Of a stretch of DNA of 64,000 nt, positions 62,853 through 64,000 are shown one piece after another. The DNA lies in assembly GCA_020466095.1 (NCBI GenBank), contig CM035807.1:43560286-43624285 (forward strand), read 5' to 3'. Numbering within the stretch: the first letter of the stretch is position 1; each line of letters starts with the position of its first letter. Both the position numbers and the translations under genes were made by a program. Origin of the DNA: Chlorops oryzae. Lineage: Eukaryota > Arthropoda > Insecta > Diptera > Chloropidae. The notes under the pieces are model-generated. The model had not been told where the DNA came from and made no database searches. It saw only the letters and a list, made by a program, of their open reading frames with translations.

Positions 62853-64000
62853 TTATGTTTCCAAAATAATAGAAGCGGACGGAAGGTCCTTTCTTCTTAA
62901 CCGTGTTCGACGTGTTGTATTGTTAAGGCTTCTTGCCAGCTGATTCGAGTGATTCCTTAGCTTCTCATGATAGGATGATTTTAGGCGAACATTTTCTTCC
63001 TTAATAAGTGGGACTTGCAGATCGCGGTGAATACTTTCATTACGTATGTACCATGGAGCACCTGTAATGATTCTAAGAATTTTCGATTGAGCTCTTTGGA
63101 TTATTTTTATAGAGGATGCGCAGGCATTTCCCCACAACTCAATGCCATAAGACCAGACTGGCTTTAATACACTATTATATAATAGAACTTTATACTCCAT
63201 ATTAAGAGGGGAGCGATAGTTAATTAGCCAGTGAATTTTTGATGCTTTAAGTTTCAGACTGGTCCTCTTTGCTTCGACGTGCTTTCGCCAAGTTAATCGT
63301 TTATCTAAGTGGACTCCTAAGGAGATTACTATTAACTTGGGGGATGGAGACTCCTTTAAGGAGAATAGCAGAGCTTATACCTCTTCTAAGCGTAAATGTA
63401 ATGTGTTTACATTTACCTTCGTTTACATTAATTCGCCAGGTAGAGAGCCAATTTTCAATTAATTGCATATCTTCTTGTAGGATTCTTGATGCTTCCATGG
63501 GATCGCGGTGGCAGCTCAATAATGCTGTGTCGTCAGCAAAAGTTGACATTACAATATTATCTCTAGTGGGGTTGTCGGCTGTTAGAAGAAGGTAAAGAGA
63601 GGGGCCTAATACACTGCCTTGCGGGACTCCTGCTTTAATTTCAAATTTTTCAGTTATAAATTCATTAACTCTTACTCTAAAGAATCTATTTTGGAGGTAT
63701 GATATAAAAATTTCGTGAAAATTTTGAGGGAGTAGGGACTTTATTTTAGCAATAAGACCCCCATGCCACACTTTGTCGAAAGCTTGAGCGATATCTAGGA
63801 ATATTGCAGAACAATATTCTTTTTTTTCGGCGTTACGAATATCACGAGTGATTCGATTTACCTGTTCAATAGTTCCATGTTTTTTTCTAAAGCCAAATTG
63901 ATGAGGAGGGATTAAGTTATTCTCGTGGATGTATGGCGTTATTTTTATAAGAAAAGCTTTTTCAAAGAGCTTAGATAAGCAGGGGAGAAGGCTGTCGTCG
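62853..64000 (-). pseudogene. LINE reverse transcriptase, C-terminal part
   Basis: From the right edge: H-Q-F-G-F-R-K-K-H-G-T, I-F-L-D-I-A-Q-A-F-D-K-V-W-H (first Asp), G-V-P-Q-G-S-V-L-G-P and F-A-D-D-T-A-L-L-S (catalytic DD). The thumb and C-terminal region (62853-63200) has L-Y-N-S-V-L-K-P-V-W-S-Y-G-I-E-L-W-G, typical of the Jockey clade. One frameshift near 63325. Confidence 0.88.

Larger units (their letters stand above)
62352..64000 (-). mobile_element. Jockey-type LINE (3' part)
   Basis: The poly(A) end on the minus strand appears as T15 at about 62354-62369. RT coding lies further right, and the 5' part is beyond the window. It is inserted in the BEL element. A 3' UTR with a repeated CACGAGCGAGGTGC motif follows the ORF. 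Confidence 0.85.

Overview
The window is eukaryotic DNA, almost certainly from a higher fly (Diptera). I see no rRNA, tRNA, bacterial operon or CRISPR array and no intact conserved host gene. It is a dense, repeatedly nested bed of transposable elements of the kind found in insect pericentromeric heterochromatin: Ty3/Gypsy elements (including an env-bearing errantivirus), BEL/Pao, a Jockey-type LINE, Helitrons, hAT, Tc1/mariner, PIF/Harbinger and a Transib relative. I cannot name the species.

Layout. 1-6749: minus-strand Gypsy element (Gypsy-1) with two inverted-repeat insertions. 6750-12080: 3' part of a minus-strand errantivirus (element A): end of pol, then a protein tyrosine phosphatase (PTP) frame, then an antisense, apparently intron-containing gene of unknown function, then a baculovirus-F-like env. 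12081-12900: unresolved junction. 12901-18840: minus-strand mdg1/412-like element (B) with three DNA-transposon insertions. 19313-45370: plus-strand mag-like Gypsy element (C). Its protease region holds Gypsy element D (20882-35053), which holds the 9.4-kb element E (23883-33242). Its 3' part holds two head-to-tail Helitrons (38094-44975). 46204-49819: three inverted-repeat or hAT elements. 51651-51812: a THAP-domain exon. 52750-55566: a ~100-bp satellite array split by a DD37E mariner and a Harbinger-like element. About 55654-62351: an internally deleted BEL/Pao element. 62352-64000: a minus-strand Jockey-type LINE.

Two systems stand out. First, element A appears to be an endogenous retrovirus that carries cellular-type genes. 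A PTP frame with nearly all catalytic motifs starts 6 nt after the pol stop and in the same frame, and a GC-rich gene with a putative short intron lies antisense between PTP and env. Second, element E looks young and intact. Its 1.9-kb LTRs are nearly identical, it has a 4-bp target duplication, open gag, pol and a third unassigned ORF, a textbook -1 frameshift signal, and a gag start codon that overlaps the primer binding site.

The C > D > E nest dates itself. Target duplications are ATTT, GTTTC and AACT. LTR divergence by eye is about 3%, 1.6% and 0.1%, falling with depth as expected. Most other coding regions are pseudogenes with frameshifts, stops or deletions. Coordinates and alignments were read by eye.
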